Shown piece after piece: positions 56,823-57,747 of a stretch of 57,747 nt of DNA. Origin of the DNA: an uncultured Pseudomonadales bacterium (lineage in GTDB: Bacteria; Pseudomonadota; Gammaproteobacteria; Pseudomonadales; Porticoccaceae). Made by a program: the position numbers and the translations under genes. The number at the start of each line of letters is the position of its first letter. The first letter of the stretch is position 1. Below the pieces are notes generated by a model, which saw only the letters and a program-made list of their open reading frames with translations, ran no database searches and was not told the DNA's origin. The DNA lies in NCBI GenBank assembly GCA_943787675.1, contig CALSNK010000002.1:1-57747 (forward strand). Reading direction: 5' to 3'.

Positions 56823-57747
56823 ATGAGTATCGATTCGCAGCTTGAGGCTCTCATCAGGCCGCTAGCAAAGGGACTGTCGGATGTGGTGTTTTACCCCATC
56901 GAAATTTTCAATCAGGATTTTCCGCTTATTGTGATCTGGCTCGCCCTAGCCTCGCTCTGGTTTACCTCTTATTTACGCCTAATCAACTTCCGCGGCTTTA
57001 GTCATGCTATCGGGATACTGCGCGGTTCCCAGGCTGGCGGCAGTAAAAAAACCCGGTGAGATTTCCCACTTTAACGCCCTATCCACGGCCATTTCAGGCA
57101 CTGTGGGTGTCAGTAATATCGGTGGCGTCGCAGTGGCGATTACCATTGGTGGCCCAGGCGCGGCCTTCTGGCTGTTTATGGCAGGCTTCTTAGCCATGGC
57201 TACTAAGTTTGTTGAATGTACGCTGGGTGTTAAATACCGCCGTATTAATGCCGACGGTTCGGTGTCTGGCGGCCCGATGTATTACTTAGAGCGCTATTTT
57301 CTCGATCGTAACTGGCCAAAAATCGGCAAGTTTCTAGGATGTTTCTATGCAGCAGCCCTAGTCATTGGCTGTTTGGGTATTGGCAATATGTTCCAGTCTA
57401 ACCAGGCCTATGTGCAGGTGCTGGGCATTACTGGCGGCGAAAATAGCTTCTTCTACGGCCGTGGCTGGTTATTTGGCCTGCTAATGGCGGGCACCGTTGC
57501 TCTGGTTATATTGGGCGGCATACGCTCGATAGCCACCACCGCTTCGCGGATCGTACCCTTTATGGCGGTACTTTATATGGTCTCTGCACTGGTTATAATC
57601 GCCATGAGCGCAGAGCACCTTCTAGGTGCTATCGCCTTGATTTTCAAAAGCGCCTTTACCTGGACCAGTGCTCAGGGCGGCATGGTCGGCGCCATAATTA
57701 TTGGCTTTCAGCGTGCGTTATTTTCAAACGAAGCCGGTATTGGTTCA
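56823..57747 (+). pseudogene. Second AGCS-family sodium:amino acid symporter, frameshifted and cut by window edge
   Basis: The first frame (MSIDSQLEALIRPL, then a membrane segment IVIWLALASLWFTSYL) stops at 57059. The next frame continues with GEISHFNALSTAISGTVG, GGPGAAFWLFMAGFLAMATKF, GGPMYYLERYF and FSNEAGIGS to the window end. Deleting one A from the seven-A run at 57045-57051 gives GGSKKPGEISHFNAL, the AGCS family sequence. Compared with the intact copy at 37.5 kb the N-terminus is longer. Substrate unknown. Confidence 0.85.

Noticed and set aside
57045..57051. Programmed ribosomal frameshift at the A7 run of the AGCS gene
   Set aside because: Restoring the frame needs a +1 shift, whereas A-rich slippery sites usually cause -1, and similar single-base excesses occur in six other genes without such sites.

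Overview
The window is chromosomal DNA of a Gammaproteobacterium with about even GC content. The gene order comEC-exbB-exbD-lpxK-kdsB-ptp-murB ... rne, rluC-HAD-maf-yceD-rpmF-plsX-fabD-fabG-acpP ... pabC-mltG-tmk-holB-pilZ-tatD is, from memory, the order of the corresponding Pseudomonas aeruginosa region. Together with divergent etf-QO/etfBA genes and an iron-sulfur APS reductase beside cysB and thrH, this points to a Pseudomonas-relative lineage. A marine oligotroph such as the SAR92/Porticoccaceae group is my guess, not a demonstrated assignment. No phage, IS, plasmid or CRISPR structure is visible; the window is mostly housekeeping.

Layout. 1-8.2 kb: broken 3' part of comEC, an ExbB/ExbD energy-transducing pair, the lipid A genes msbA and lpxK, kdsB (Kdo activation), a low-molecular-weight tyrosine phosphatase and murB, all on + and tightly packed (cell envelope). 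8.2-17.4 kb: an insert relative to the Pseudomonas order, holding an AlkB-like dioxygenase, avtA, pabB, a GNAT enzyme, feoAB with a Fur-like box, ygiQ and rsmE. 17.4-21.7 kb: tRNA-Arg(CCT), two diverged tandem copies of a ~165-bp structured repeat that each end in the 3' end of tRNA-Ser, the intact tRNA-Ser(TGA), then rne with a long leader. 21.7-32.9 kb: rluC to tatD, joining rRNA modification, fatty acid and phospholipid synthesis, folate, peptidoglycan and DNA replication; fabF and fabH are missing from their usual slots. 32.9-36.4 kb: MBL hydrolase, dimeric dUTPase, mdh, bcp (frameshifted), yajC. 36.5-44 kb: a sulfur-flavoured stretch of D-cysteine desulfhydrase, AGCS symporter, 5'-nucleotidase and small membrane protein, then TauE/SafE, CysB, a thioredoxin-like protein, APS reductase and thrH (frameshifted). 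44-50 kb: TetR and DUF1285, an outer-membrane barrel, ETF-QO and ETF. 49.9-52 kb: an ECF sigma operon encoding a His-rich secreted protein, the sigma factor, a small membrane protein (frameshifted) and a DUF3106 protein. 52-57.7 kb: xth, prc (frameshifted), a solitary tyrosine recombinase (frameshifted) and the start of a second AGCS symporter (frameshifted).

Two themes run across the window. First, seven genes each carry what reads as a single extra base, four of them in runs of four to seven identical bases and one in a run of four Cs; this looks more like sequencing error than decay, and those genes are probably intact in the organism. Second, short perfect or near-perfect tandem duplications are frequent, both in coding tails and in leaders. 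The most interesting non-standard items are the tRNA-Ser-associated repeats, a palindrome centred on the tRNA-Ser -10 box, the duplicated NDPR motifs in the RNase E tail, a long perfect inverted repeat between the ETF genes, and the ECF sigma/His-rich/DUF3106 operon.
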